A stretch of 64,000 bases of DNA from Bacteroidales bacterium (GTDB lineage: Bacteria; Bacteroidota; Bacteroidia; Bacteroidales; P3), in assembly GCA_017480785.1 (NCBI GenBank), contig JAFURZ010000016.1, positions 62,001 to 126,000 on the forward strand, in the 5' to 3' direction. The notes under the pieces are model-generated. The model ran no database searches. It had not been told where the DNA came from and was given only the letters and a program-made list of their open reading frames with translations. Position numbers and translations under genes: made by a program. Positions 25,023-34,056 of the stretch are shown piece by piece (the first letter of the stretch is position 1; each line of letters begins with the position of its first letter).

Positions 25023-26300
25023 CTATATCCACCATCCTTCATAATCTTTAATTTCTTTCTCAAAATCGCTAATCTTTTCCTCCAGATTTTGTTCGTTCAA
25101 GACAACGCTGTCATCCCTTGATATTTCGAAATCTACTTTATAGACCCTTGGTTTCTCCTCTTCATAATAATCGCTATATTCATCCGTGATATTTCTTATT
25201 TCATTCTCCATCTTTTCCAATTCGTCGTTCACAAATATTGGGAAAACAAATTGACCTTCTTGGTCTATAACATCATATGCTTTTTGATTGATTTTTGCTG
25301 CCCACTTCAATGTTTCATATCTATCTAGGTTGTATTTGCCACAATTCTCGGCCTCGTTTCCATATCGAATCGTCTCTTTAGTATGCCCACATACTAGTTT
25401 TGTTTTGTTCCAGCCGTATTCATATTCCAATAATGAACAAAACCGACAGTTTTTGCATGGGATTCCATAGAGATTGGCTATCGCTTTGAACGATGTTGTT
25501 GTTTTGTAGTAGTCTTCGAGTGCAAGTTGAACCTCAATAATAGAATTACCAAACACTTTGGTTCCATATCTCGAGCAATCCAAGTTGTTGAATTGATATA
25601 TAACCCTACCATCCTTTTTTAACGCGATTAACCTTATATCTTTTCCTCCAATTGGAGTCGCTGAAATCTTGGCTCGATTCTTGAAATTGTAATACTTTAC
25701 GCAAATTCCGTTTCCAATATCACCCTCAGCCAAGCTCGTTATCTTTAATGGGTGTTTTTCTACATCATAGTTCTTGGGTATTTTTATTTCAATTATCTTG
25801 TAGCCAGTCTGTATCTTCTCTTCTGAACAGGCATGTGTCACTTCTATTTCTATGAAAATCGGGTCATCAGGAAATCTATTACTTGTTAGCAAAACATCGG
25901 CAGTAAAATCCCCATATTTTCTTTCAACATCCGATCTGTCATAGTATTTCTTCAAATCAAAGCAGTTTTGTACAAACCTCCTACAATATTTTCGATCAAA
26001 CCTGCATATTTCTTTACAACAACTTTCTTCAACATGATACTTTATTTCAAAATGGTTAGCTTTGGAAAAAAGATTTGCAAAATAATGTTTGGCGTAGTTG
26101 TGAAGAGTAGTTTCTCCTGAATAATCGGTGCAGGTGCATTTGTCGATATGGAAGAAATACAAATTCTTCTGTGTTCCGTCACCTCCAGCCAACCTCATTC
26201 TGCCACCGCAATCGATACATTTATAATCTCGTTTCTTAATTGCGTCGTATATCGAAACAGGACTACCATCATTGTCAAGTGCATATGAATGTTTTATCAT
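25023..26300 (-). CDS. CoiA-like protein with zinc finger and putative PD-(D/E)XK nuclease
   Basis: A 425-residue protein with CoiA-like architecture. An N-terminal zinc finger (YKCIDCGGRM near residue 27) and NLYFFHIDKC are followed by a nuclease-like core GDFTADVLLTS ... IFIEIEVTHACSEE (near 129-160), matching the D...ExE pattern of PD-(D/E)XK enzymes. A second Cys-rich region (PCKNCRFC ... LVCGH, about 278-305) follows. CoiA functions in natural transformation in Firmicutes; in Bacteroidetes its role is unclear. The gene is visibly AT-rich against GC-rich neighbours, suggesting horizontal acquisition, and sits beside a toxin-antitoxin pair. A defence role is speculation. Confidence 0.75.
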   Translation of the reverse strand: MIKHSYALDNDGSPVSIYDAIKKRDYKCIDCGGRMRLAGGDGTQKNLYFFHIDKCTCTDYSGETTLHNYAKHYFANLFSKANHFEIKYHVEESCCKEICRFDRKYCRRFVQNCFDLKKYYDRSDVERKYGDFTADVLLTSNRFPDDPIFIEIEVTHACSEEKIQTGYKIIEIKIPKNYDVEKHPLKITSLAEGDIGNGICVKYYNFKNRAKISATPIGGKDIRLIALKKDGRVIYQFNNLDCSRYGTKVFGNSIIEVQLALEDYYKTTTSFKAIANLYGIPCKNCRFCSLLEYEYGWNKTKLVCGHTKETIRYGNEAENCGKYNLDRYETLKWAAKINQKAYDVIDQEGQFVFPIFVNDELEKMENEIRNITDEYSDYYEEEKPRVYKVDFEISRDDSVVLNEQNLEEKISDFEKEIKDYEGWWI

Positions 26301-26336
26301 CGTCGTATCAAGGGTGTTTCTGTTTGCAAAGATACA

Positions 26337-26344
26337 AATTATTT
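26337..26344 (-). promoter_or_regulatory. -7 box of the CoiA-like gene
   Basis: TATCTTTG on the minus strand fits TAnnTTTG, 37 bp ahead of the ATG at 26300. No -33 element recognised. Confidence 0.5.
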
Positions 26345-26427
26345 ATGGATAGTAATTAAAGAGTAAAACCTATCGGAGAATACTTCCCGGACAACAAGTT
26401 AATGACCACGCGGCTGTACCAGTATCA

Positions 26428-27777
26428 TCACCCGCGTCGCACCAACTGCGGGGCGTAGCGGACAAGGAGGAAGGCGCAGAAGAGGAGGGTGAGCACCTCG
26501 GCAACGTTGACGGCCCACCAGATGCCGTCGATGCCCACCAGGGCGGGCAGGACCCACACCGCAGCCATCTCGAACACCAGCGACCGCATGAACGCCGCCG
26601 CCGCACTGACCACGCCGTTCTGCAGCCCTGTGAAGAGAGCCGAGGCGAACATGCTCCATCCGCAGATGAGGAAACACAGCGAGTAGATGCGGATGGCGCG
26701 GGTGGTGAGGACAGCAAGCCCATGGTCGTAGCCCACGAAAAGCCTGGCCGCCGGCCCCGCGAGAGCTTCCGCCAACACCGTCAGCACCAACCCGACTACG
26801 AATATCACCACCAGCGACTTCCTGAGCAGCGACCGCTGCTCGGCCAGGTCGCCGGCGCCGTAGTGGTAGCCGATGACGGGCGTAAGGGCGATATTGTAGC
26901 CGATGAAGAAGGCGGCGAAGAGGAACGACACATACATCACCACGCCATAGGCCGCCACGCCGTCCTGTCCCAGGTAGTGCATCAGCTGCAGGTTGTAGCA
27001 GATGCTCACAAGACTCAGCGAGATAGCCCCCACATACTCCGACAGCCCGTTGGTGCAAGCCTTGCCCACGTAGGGCCAGAGGGTGCGCGTGCCGCGGAGC
27101 AGATGCAGCGTGCCGTGGTTCATCCGCCTGGAGCTGAAGTACAGCAACGGGAACCCGCCGCCCACCACCCACGACAGCATGGTGGCCGCCGCCGCTCCGG
27201 TCACTCCCCAGCCCAGCACCGCCACAAACAACGCGTCGAGCACCATGTTCACCACGCCGCAGGCCACACTCATCCACGTGCCCAGCTGCGGTCGCTCAGC
27301 AGCCATGTAGAACGACTGGAAGGCGTTCATCATCATAAAGAACGGCATGCCCGCCATGCAGACACGGCTGTAGACGACACAATCGGCCGCCATCGCCGCG
27401 TCGGCACCCAGCCAGCGGGCTATGGCCGGGGCGAAGATGCCGAACAGCATCCCCACAGCCACCCCCGAGCACCCCAGAAAGCGCACCAGCATGGTGAACA
27501 CCCGGTCGGCCTTCAGCGGATAGCCCTCCCCTTTTATCTTGCCCACCAGTGCCGCACCGCCGCTGCCCACCATCATGCCCAGCGCGCCGAGCACCATGAT
27601 GGCCGGCCACATGAGGTTCACCGCGGCGAAGCCCGTGGTGCCTGCGAAGTTAGACACAAAGAGGCCGTCCACTGTGCCATAGACCGACGACACCAGCATC
27701 ATGCCGATGCACGGCGCCGCCGTACGCACCAGACGTCGATATCCGTAATGTCCCGACAAAGCGATAGGCATCGTCAT
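26428..27777 (-). CDS. MATE-family efflux transporter
   Basis: A 449-residue inner-membrane protein with about 12 hydrophobic segments in two homologous halves, exporting cationic compounds or drugs in exchange for Na+ or H+. MATE features include MLVSSVYGTVDGLFVSNFAGTTGFAAVNLMWP near residue 28 and the repeat-half equivalent GVAAYGVVMYVSFLFAAFFIGYNIALTPVIGYHYGAGD near 280. The latter is characteristic of the DinF/NorM group in Bacteroidales. It follows the WG-repeat gene by 18 bp on the same strand. Substrate unknown. Confidence 0.9.
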   Translation of the reverse strand: MTMPIALSGHYGYRRLVRTAAPCIGMMLVSSVYGTVDGLFVSNFAGTTGFAAVNLMWPAIMVLGALGMMVGSGGAALVGKIKGEGYPLKADRVFTMLVRFLGCSGVAVGMLFGIFAPAIARWLGADAAMAADCVVYSRVCMAGMPFFMMMNAFQSFYMAAERPQLGTWMSVACGVVNMVLDALFVAVLGWGVTGAAAATMLSWVVGGGFPLLYFSSRRMNHGTLHLLRGTRTLWPYVGKACTNGLSEYVGAISLSLVSICYNLQLMHYLGQDGVAAYGVVMYVSFLFAAFFIGYNIALTPVIGYHYGAGDLAEQRSLLRKSLVVIFVVGLVLTVLAEALAGPAARLFVGYDHGLAVLTTRAIRIYSLCFLICGWSMFASALFTGLQNGVVSAAAAFMRSLVFEMAAVWVLPALVGIDGIWWAVNVAEVLTLLFCAFLLVRYAPQLVRRG

Positions 27778-27795
27778 TTGTATCCTGAAAAGAGA

Positions 27796-30285
27796 TTACT
27801 CGAACTCAGATGTGTATCTTTTCTTCTTTCCTGTTCCGTTACAGAAGCGACATTTACCGCTCTGGTTGTAACATGATGAGCATTTCTGACAATTAACACC
27901 CAAGCCAAACCCCTCATCCATCAAACCGTCGCCTCCACAAATCTTGCATTTACCGTTACCTGGTATATCACAATGAGGACAATCAGACACCTCTGTTTTG
28001 TATTGCCATTTCTTGCCCTGTTGTCGTTCGGGCTCCATATTTGACTCCTGTCCGGCTGCTCTCTCCTGCTGCTGCGATTCCGCCCAAGCCTGCGCTTCGA
28101 CCTGTCTGCGCCATTGTTTATATTGTTCCCATGTAAAGAGCGTTCCGTCAGCATTCAGATTATAACCTGGGTTATTCCTGTAATTCTCGTAATCCCGTCT
28201 CCACTGGGCTTCCTTGGCAGCCTCCTGCGCAGCCATCTGCATTTCGGTCTGTTGCATCAACCGCTGTTGGACGGTAGACATCTCATATTGCATACGGGCA
28301 GTAGACTGCTGCATAATCCGATTGGCATTGGCTATGGCGGCATCGGGGCCATCGCCCATCTGATAGGTCGAAGTGCTTGATGTGGGCGTGCCATACGTCG
28401 GCGTGCCATACGTGGGTACAGTGGCGGCCGATGCAGCCATCACGGCCGCCGTCATGCCGAGGGCGTACAGCCCGACTTCAGCCACAGCAGTCCAACGTTC
28501 CTTTGAACGTTGTTTAACCCTGTCGTCACTTTGTCCCTTCAGGCGGAGGGCCGAAGTGGCGAGGTCGTTGTTTTTCTCGCGTTCGGCCGACCAATAGGCC
28601 TTGTCGAAAGCGCTTCTTGCCTTCCGGTAATCCCCATTGTTGTAAAGAGCCACGCCATAATTATAGAATGCATAGGCACTTTGGTCGTACTTCAGAGCCT
28701 CCGAATAGCTGTTGATAGCGGAAACATAGCGTTCTTTTTCCAAAGCCTCGTCTGCACTCTCCATATTCTTTTGATATAGGTTTCCCGTAGAACTTTTGTA
28801 CAGTTTCCCGTTCGATGAAAAGTAAATACCGATGGACTTCCATTGCCCTGTACTTGTCCTTGTCACAAATCCTTTTTTCTCGTCATACCTGAGCGATTTA
28901 TACACAGGAGCAATGATTTCCTTTCCTTTCTCATCGCAAGCACCATACAGGTCGCCTTTCTCTACCAGATAACACCGAATATTGTTCCTTGCGTTATTGG
29001 TGACGTTTATCGCCGTGATATTCGTATATTCTCTATCCGGAGAGATAATCTTTTTCTTTTTGTAATACTCATGTATTCCCACATTTCTGCCGTTGAAGAC
29101 ATGATAAGATAAATAATTGACGGTATCACCGTAAACGTAATATGGACCGTCTTTTCTAACCCTGATGTCCGTGTACTGGTTCGACTTGGATATTCTGTCG
29201 GTCCAAACGATGCCGTCTTCATTGTATTTAATGAATTTGAGCACACTCTTTCTTTCAGGCAAGAAAGGAAATACAGCCAGCGTCCGTCGCGTCTTGGGTG
29301 CCCCTTTGACATACATGGAAATCATGTCCCGATAGTCCCGTTCGCAAGGCATTCCATTAACATCCAACCATATCGACACATAGTTACCGTTATCGCAATA
29401 AAAGCCCTTCTCCGGTGTGTAGGCGACTTGTTGGTACCATGTGGGGAGTATCTCATTGCCATAGACATCACACACACCGTACTTCCCATTACGCCGGGTC
29501 TTGAAATAACCAATATGGTCTTTAACACTGACAAACTGAATGTCATTATAACCCCGACTCAACGGTATCAAGAGGGCATCCGATTCTCCATACAAGGTCG
29601 CCACCCCTCCCCTAGTCACTTTTGTCCATTTATAACTGCCAAAAGACAAGGTCACCACCGTGTCTCTAATTGTTGACACATCGGTGGAATTGGCCCCGAG
29701 GTCAATACCTGCATTGTTTGCATGTCCGGCACGCACCCTTCCGTCAACGCCATAGAAGTAATCTGCACCCTTGTTGTCCTTGCACAAGATAGTCTGCTGC
29801 GCCGGGTAGTATGAGACATAAGCATACCCTTTATCGAAAGGAACGATGCTGTTCCCCTTTTTGTCGTAAACCGCCCAGACAACAACATTGTTTTTATTCT
29901 TTTTTGACAATTTGAATATTCCATTGCCATTATAGAACACATCGATACACGACAGTTCCTCCGGGATTATCTTTTCCCCCTGCTCATTATATACGGCAAT
30001 AACAATGTTGCCATACTCATTCTTTTCCTTGGTGGCCACCCTGAACAACTCACCTCCGATATAGAACGGACGTATGGAAACGTTGGGCGTAATGCGTTTA
30101 TCCGTGGAAGAGAACGCCGCACAGGAGCCGTCCTCATAGCGGTATAATTTCCATTGGTATTGCCGAGAATCATTCTTTACCGAATAATCCTCTTTCACCC
30201 TTTCCACTTTTGCCACTTTCTGGGCAAAAGCGACATTGGAAAGGAGAACCAGAACGAAAAGAACAAAGTACTTCGTTTTATTCAT
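27796..30285 (-). CDS. WG-repeat/TPR protein with DnaJ-type zinc finger
   Basis: An 829-residue exported protein of unknown function. Its signal peptide is MNKTKYFVLFVLVLLSNVAFA; the ATG at 30285 is chosen because the upstream in-frame start would spoil it. Residues about 60-500 hold degenerate WG repeats (NGKYGVCDVYGNEILPTWY, DLYGACDEKGKEIIAPVYKS). TPR-like helices follow at about 510-590 (RYVSAINSYSEALKYD, GDYRKARSAFDKA), then a Gln/Ala-rich helix. A C-terminal cluster of four CxxC pairs in DnaJ style ends it (CPHC, CKICGGDG, CQKC, CRFCNGTG; about 765-825). Base composition is lower in GC than its neighbours. Partner unknown. Confidence 0.8.
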   Translation of the reverse strand: MNKTKYFVLFVLVLLSNVAFAQKVAKVERVKEDYSVKNDSRQYQWKLYRYEDGSCAAFSSTDKRITPNVSIRPFYIGGELFRVATKEKNEYGNIVIAVYNEQGEKIIPEELSCIDVFYNGNGIFKLSKKNKNNVVVWAVYDKKGNSIVPFDKGYAYVSYYPAQQTILCKDNKGADYFYGVDGRVRAGHANNAGIDLGANSTDVSTIRDTVVTLSFGSYKWTKVTRGGVATLYGESDALLIPLSRGYNDIQFVSVKDHIGYFKTRRNGKYGVCDVYGNEILPTWYQQVAYTPEKGFYCDNGNYVSIWLDVNGMPCERDYRDMISMYVKGAPKTRRTLAVFPFLPERKSVLKFIKYNEDGIVWTDRISKSNQYTDIRVRKDGPYYVYGDTVNYLSYHVFNGRNVGIHEYYKKKKIISPDREYTNITAINVTNNARNNIRCYLVEKGDLYGACDEKGKEIIAPVYKSLRYDEKKGFVTRTSTGQWKSIGIYFSSNGKLYKSSTGNLYQKNMESADEALEKERYVSAINSYSEALKYDQSAYAFYNYGVALYNNGDYRKARSAFDKAYWSAEREKNNDLATSALRLKGQSDDRVKQRSKERWTAVAEVGLYALGMTAAVMAASAATVPTYGTPTYGTPTSSTSTYQMGDGPDAAIANANRIMQQSTARMQYEMSTVQQRLMQQTEMQMAAQEAAKEAQWRRDYENYRNNPGYNLNADGTLFTWEQYKQWRRQVEAQAWAESQQQERAAGQESNMEPERQQGKKWQYKTEVSDCPHCDIPGNGKCKICGGDGLMDEGFGLGVNCQKCSSCYNQSGKCRFCNGTGKKKRYTSEFE

Positions 30286-30342
30286 TGTTATTGTTTTTTT
30301 CCATCCACACAACGACTATCCGAGAAAGTGCAGCCGAAACAC

Positions 30343-32127
30343 CTACTTGAATAGGTCGGCGATTTGCTCCTGGTAGGCGGCGGCGACGTTGCGACGGATG
30401 AGCTTCTGGGTGGGGGTGAGCATCTTGTTGGCCTCGGTCCAGGGCTCGGCCACGAGGGCGAAGCGGTGCACCTGCTCGGTGACGCCCAGCTCGGCGTTGT
30501 ACTTGTCGATGACCTTCTGGAAGCGGGCCACGACGGTCTTGTCGGCCACCATCTCGGCCGGAGTGGCGGCACTGACCCCATGGCGCTTGCACCAGTCCTT
30601 GAGCATGTCGAAATCGGGGGCCACAAGGGCGGCGGCGAACTTCTGCCCGTCGCCCACCACCATCATATCCATGATGAAGGGCGACTGCTTCATCTTCTCC
30701 TCGATGACCTCGGGGTTGATGAACTTGCCCATGGAGGTCTTGAACATGCTCTTGGTGCGGCCGGTGATGAAGAGGTAGCCGTCGGGGTCGAAGTAGCCGG
30801 TGTCGCCGGTGTGGAACCATCCGTCGGGGTCGATGGCCTGGGCGGTGAGTTCGGGCTGGTTGTAGTAGCCCTTCATCACGTTGCCGCCGCGGCACTGTAT
30901 CTCGTTGGTGTCGGGGTCGATGCGCACCTCTATCTCGCGCATGGCGAAGCCCACGGAGCCTATCTTGCGACCCTTCTTGTTGCTGTTGGTGACGGCGATG
31001 AGGGGCGAGCACTCGGTGATGCCGTAGCCCTCGTAGAGGTCGAGCCCCACGCAGGAGAAGAAGCGCGTCAGGCGCGGCTGTATGATGGCACCGCCGCTGA
31101 CCAGCATGCCCAGCTCGCCACCCATGCTCTCGCGTATCTCTTTATATACCAGCTTGTCGGCAATGCTCTTCTGAATCTTGTACCACCAGCTGAGCTTCGA
31201 CTCGTCGAGGTCGTAGCGGAAAGCCAGCTCGAGGGCCCAGTCGAAGATACGCTTCTTGATGCCGCTCATCTTCTCGCCCTTGCGGTATATCTTGTCGTAG
31301 ACCTTCTCGATGAAGCGCGGCACGCAGGCCAGCATGTGGGGGTGTATCTCCTTGCAGTTGTCGCCCACCTTGGCGATGCTCTCGGCATAGGCAATCTCGA
31401 AGCAGAGCCACTGGTAGAGGTAGCCCATCATGCGCTCGTAGATGTGGCACATGGGGAGCCACGAGAGGGCACGCGTCCAGGTCTTGCCGGGACTCTCCTT
31501 GATTTCCTGCACGTTCATAATCAGGCCGCGGTGGGCCAGCATGACGCCCTTGGGCGTTCCCGTGGTGCCGCTGGTGTAGATGAGGGTGCACACGTCGTCG
31601 GTGGTGAGCGAGTCCTTCATCGCCTGCAGCTGCTGCGGGGCGTCGGGGTGCTCGGCCACGTAGCGGCGACCCAGCTCGTAGATGTCGTCCAGACTCTTCA
31701 CTCCCTCCACCGGCACGATGGTGCAGAGGTTCTCCAACCGCGGCAGCCGTTCGCGGATATTGCTGATTTTCTTGTACAGGGCCGGAGTCTCGACCACCAG
31801 CAGGCGCACGTCGGCGTCGTTGAGGATGTACTGGTAGTCGTCCTCGCTGATGGTGGGATAGATGGGCAGCAGCACGGCACCCGTCTGCTGCACGCCGAAG
31901 TCGACATAGTTCCACTCGGGGCGGCCGGCACTGATGAGGCCGATATTCTCGCCTTTCTTCACCCCCAGGTGCATCAGCGCATAGCTGATGAGGTTCGATT
32001 TCTCAATGTATTCGTCGATATAATGGTCTTTCCATTCGCCGTTTTCCTTGTACTTGAACACAGGACGCTCGGGGTGCAATTCGCGGCGCCACTCAAGCAG
32101 GTCGAACAATCTGGCAGGCTCTTGCAT
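30343..32127 (-). CDS. fadD: Long-chain fatty acid-CoA ligase (copy 2)
   Basis: Second AMP-forming acyl-CoA synthetase of the window. The 594 residues start MQEPARLFDLLEWRREL. Core motifs: TLIYTSGTTGTPKGVMLAHRG near residue 180, LYEGYGITECSPLIAV near 365, GWFHTGDTGYFDPDGYLFITGRTKSMFKTSMGKFI near 435. The ATG at 32127 is preferred over an in-frame start at 32178 because the promoter lies between them. A clear promoter (32156-32186) drives it. Substrate range relative to copy 1 cannot be told. Confidence 0.92.
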   Translation of the reverse strand: MQEPARLFDLLEWRRELHPERPVFKYKENGEWKDHYIDEYIEKSNLISYALMHLGVKKGENIGLISAGRPEWNYVDFGVQQTGAVLLPIYPTISEDDYQYILNDADVRLLVVETPALYKKISNIRERLPRLENLCTIVPVEGVKSLDDIYELGRRYVAEHPDAPQQLQAMKDSLTTDDVCTLIYTSGTTGTPKGVMLAHRGLIMNVQEIKESPGKTWTRALSWLPMCHIYERMMGYLYQWLCFEIAYAESIAKVGDNCKEIHPHMLACVPRFIEKVYDKIYRKGEKMSGIKKRIFDWALELAFRYDLDESKLSWWYKIQKSIADKLVYKEIRESMGGELGMLVSGGAIIQPRLTRFFSCVGLDLYEGYGITECSPLIAVTNSNKKGRKIGSVGFAMREIEVRIDPDTNEIQCRGGNVMKGYYNQPELTAQAIDPDGWFHTGDTGYFDPDGYLFITGRTKSMFKTSMGKFINPEVIEEKMKQSPFIMDMMVVGDGQKFAAALVAPDFDMLKDWCKRHGVSAATPAEMVADKTVVARFQKVIDKYNAELGVTEQVHRFALVAEPWTEANKMLTPTQKLIRRNVAAAYQEQIADLFK

Positions 32128-32155
32128 AAACAGTGTCGATTTTAAATTAATTTTG

Positions 32156-32186
32156 CAAAAGTACAACATTATTGCCACATGACAAA
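32156..32186 (-). promoter_or_regulatory. Promoter of acyl-CoA ligase copy 2
   Basis: Minus-strand TTTG (32183-32186), 19 bp, TACTTTTG (32156-32163): full consensus match, 29 bp before the ATG. Confidence 0.8.
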
Positions 32187-32265
32187 ATAAAAATGGAAAA
32201 TTAACATTTCACGCCCCTCGGACCGCCCCTCGGTCAGGCCGTGCCACCACCCAGCCCAAGGCCTT

Positions 32266-32330
32266 CGACTTACCTCCGACTTACCATCGCCTTACCATCG
32301 CCTTACCAACTCTTACCACGGTAGTAAGAG
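32266..32330. repeat. Five 11-bp tandem units with one inverted partner
   Basis: CGACTTACCTC, CGACTTACCAT, CGCCTTACCAT, CGCCTTACCAA and CTCTTACCACG run head to tail (32266-32320), followed by the inverted partial copy GTAGTAAGAG (32321-32330), which pairs with CTCTTAC of the last unit. It lies in the divergent gap between acyl-CoA ligase 2 and holA. The remaining sequence between 32187 and 32454 shows nothing else. Confidence 0.85.
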
Positions 32331-32454
32331 ATAAGGCCATAACACACTGATTACAAGCACCTCACGAGGCACCTCTCCAACAATCGTCTAATATACTCAT
32401 ATCCAAGCATTAACGCTTTTTGATGTTTTCTGTGCCGAAGTCCGAAAAAATTTG

Positions 32455-32462
32455 TATTTTTG
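32455..32462 (+). promoter_or_regulatory. -7 box of holA
   Basis: TATTTTTG, 27 bp before the holA ATG; it lies inside the open frame upstream of 32489 and so supports the later start. The -33 position is weak. Confidence 0.5.
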
Positions 32463-32488
32463 TATCTTCAAATTTGCGAAGACTATCA

Positions 32489-33496
32489 ATGGCGATAACT
32501 GACAAACAGCTGATTGCAGACTTGTCGGCCGGCAAGTACAAACCCGTTTACCTGCTCACGGGCGAGGAGAACTACTATATCGACGTGGTGTCGGACTACT
32601 TCGAGGAGCATGTCATCGACCCGTCGGTGCGCGACTTCGACTGTACAGTGGTGTACGGGCGCGATGTCGAGATGTCCTTGGTCATCAGTCTGGTGAAGCG
32701 CTATCCGATGATGTCGCCCATCCATCTGGTCATCGTCAAGGAGGCGCAGGACATCCCCGTCAAGGAATGGGAGCTGCTGGCCACCTACCTGCAGCAGCCG
32801 GCGCCCCAGAGCGTGCTGGTGCTCTGCTACCGGCACAAGAAGCTCGACAAGCGCACCGCCGTCTACAAGGCCATCGACAAAGCCGGCGTGGTCTACGAGA
32901 GCCCCCGCATCTACGACAACCAGGTGCCCGGCTGGATTAGCCGCGAGGTGAGCGCCCACGGCTACTCCATCGGCGACAAGGCCGCCGCCATGCTGGCCGA
33001 CTACCTGGGCACCGACCTGGGCAAGATAGCCAACGAGCTGAGCAAACTCTACCCGCTGCTGCCGTCCAACGGAGCCATCACCGAACAGCTCATCGAGGAC
33101 CAGATAGGCATCAGCAAGGACTACAACGTCTTCGAGTTGCAGAAAGCCATCGGACGGCGCGACCCGGTGATGTGCAACCGCATCGTCAACCACTTCGCCG
33201 CCAACCCCAAGAAGAACCCCATCCAGCAGGTGCTCCCGCTGCTCTACAGCTACTTCCTCAAGGTGATGTTCTACCACCAGCTGGAGAACAAGAGCGACGC
33301 CGCCAAGGTGCTGGGCTGCGCGCCCAACTTCGTGGCCGACTATGCCCTTGCGGCACGCAACTACCCCCTGGGCAAGCTGGCCACCTGCATCGGCTACCTC
33401 TACGAGACCGACCTGCGAAGCAAGGGGGTGCGCAACAGCGGCAACGTCACCGACGGCGAACTGCTGAAAGAACTCGTCTTCAAAGTCATCCACTAA
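32489..33496 (+). CDS. holA: DNA polymerase III delta subunit
   Basis: Clamp-loader subunit that opens the sliding clamp. The 335 residues from MAITDKQLIADL show the delta fold: YLLTGEENYYIDVVSDYFEE near residue 20, VLVLCYRHKKLDKRTAVYKAI near 110, LADYLGTDLGKIANELSKLYPL near 172, and ISKDYNVFELQKAIGRRDP near 210. C-terminal RSKGVRNSGNVTDGELLKELVFKVIH is typical of Bacteroidetes HolA. The frame is open 23 codons upstream, but ATG 32489 fits the family and the promoter. Confidence 0.93.
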   Translation: MAITDKQLIADLSAGKYKPVYLLTGEENYYIDVVSDYFEEHVIDPSVRDFDCTVVYGRDVEMSLVISLVKRYPMMSPIHLVIVKEAQDIPVKEWELLATYLQQPAPQSVLVLCYRHKKLDKRTAVYKAIDKAGVVYESPRIYDNQVPGWISREVSAHGYSIGDKAAAMLADYLGTDLGKIANELSKLYPLLPSNGAITEQLIEDQIGISKDYNVFELQKAIGRRDPVMCNRIVNHFAANPKKNPIQQVLPLLYSYFLKVMFYHQLENKSDAAKVLGCAPNFVADYALAARNYPLGKLATCIGYLYETDLRSKGVRNSGNVTDGELLKELVFKVIH

Positions 33497-33505
33497 AGAG
33501 CACAT

Positions 33506-34040
33506 AACGGCGAATTACTCGAATCACTCTAAGCTACGCAGTCATAATGACCAACGAATTACTCGAATTGACGGTGCACAATGGATTCAAACGAAATACT
33601 CTATAAAAACGAATCGTTCCGGATTATTGGTGCGGCCATGGAAGTACACCGTGTGTTGGGATGCGGGTTTGTAGAGGTGGTTTATCAAGAAGCCCTCGAA
33701 GAAGAATTCAGGAAACGCAATATACCATATGAAAGAGAAAAAGAACTTCGTATCAATTACAAAGGACGGCCTCTATCCAAAACATTTCGTGCGGACTTCG
33801 TATGCTACAACGACATTATTCTTGAACTGAAAGCCGTGTCCGATTTTACCGATGAACACTATGCACAGATATACTCCTATCTTAAAGCCAGCAATCTGAG
33901 TCTCGGCATTCTCATTAATTTTGGCAAAGCCAACCTTGAATATCAACGTTTACCAGCAAGTACCAAATGGCGTTACAATTCGAGTAATTAGCACATAATC
34001 GACCTGCGCAAGCTTAGAGTAATTCGAGTAATTCGCCGTT
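33506..34040. mobile_element. Inverted-repeat-bounded cassette carrying a GxxExxY gene
   Basis: Two 64-bp imperfect inverted repeats face each other: left 33506-33569 and right 33977-34040. Both outer ends read AACGGCGAATTACTCGAAT and continue ACTCTAAGCT and CGCAG; both inner ends read ATTACTCGAATT. The enclosed segment is almost only the GxxExxY gene, whose stop codon lies inside the right repeat. No transposase is present. AGCACATAA occurs at 33499 and again at 33990. Either a non-autonomous mobile cassette or a large hairpin-forming unit. Confidence 0.65.
33581..33991 (+). CDS. GxxExxY protein (PD-(D/E)XK-like)
   Basis: A 136-residue protein of the GxxExxY family, related to the PD-(D/E)XK nuclease fold. 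The name motif appears as GCGFVEVVYQEAL near residue 27, followed by FRADFVCYNDIILELKAV near 82 (D...ExK catalytic-like residues intact) and SLGILINFGKANLEY near the end. Function is unknown in all members I recall. The gene lies entirely between two long inverted repeats and is less GC-rich than holA and the TonB receptor on either side. Confidence 0.88.
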   Translation: MDSNEILYKNESFRIIGAAMEVHRVLGCGFVEVVYQEALEEEFRKRNIPYEREKELRINYKGRPLSKTFRADFVCYNDIILELKAVSDFTDEHYAQIYSYLKASNLSLGILINFGKANLEYQRLPASTKWRYNSSN

Positions 34041-34056
34041 AAAAACATTTAAAAAG

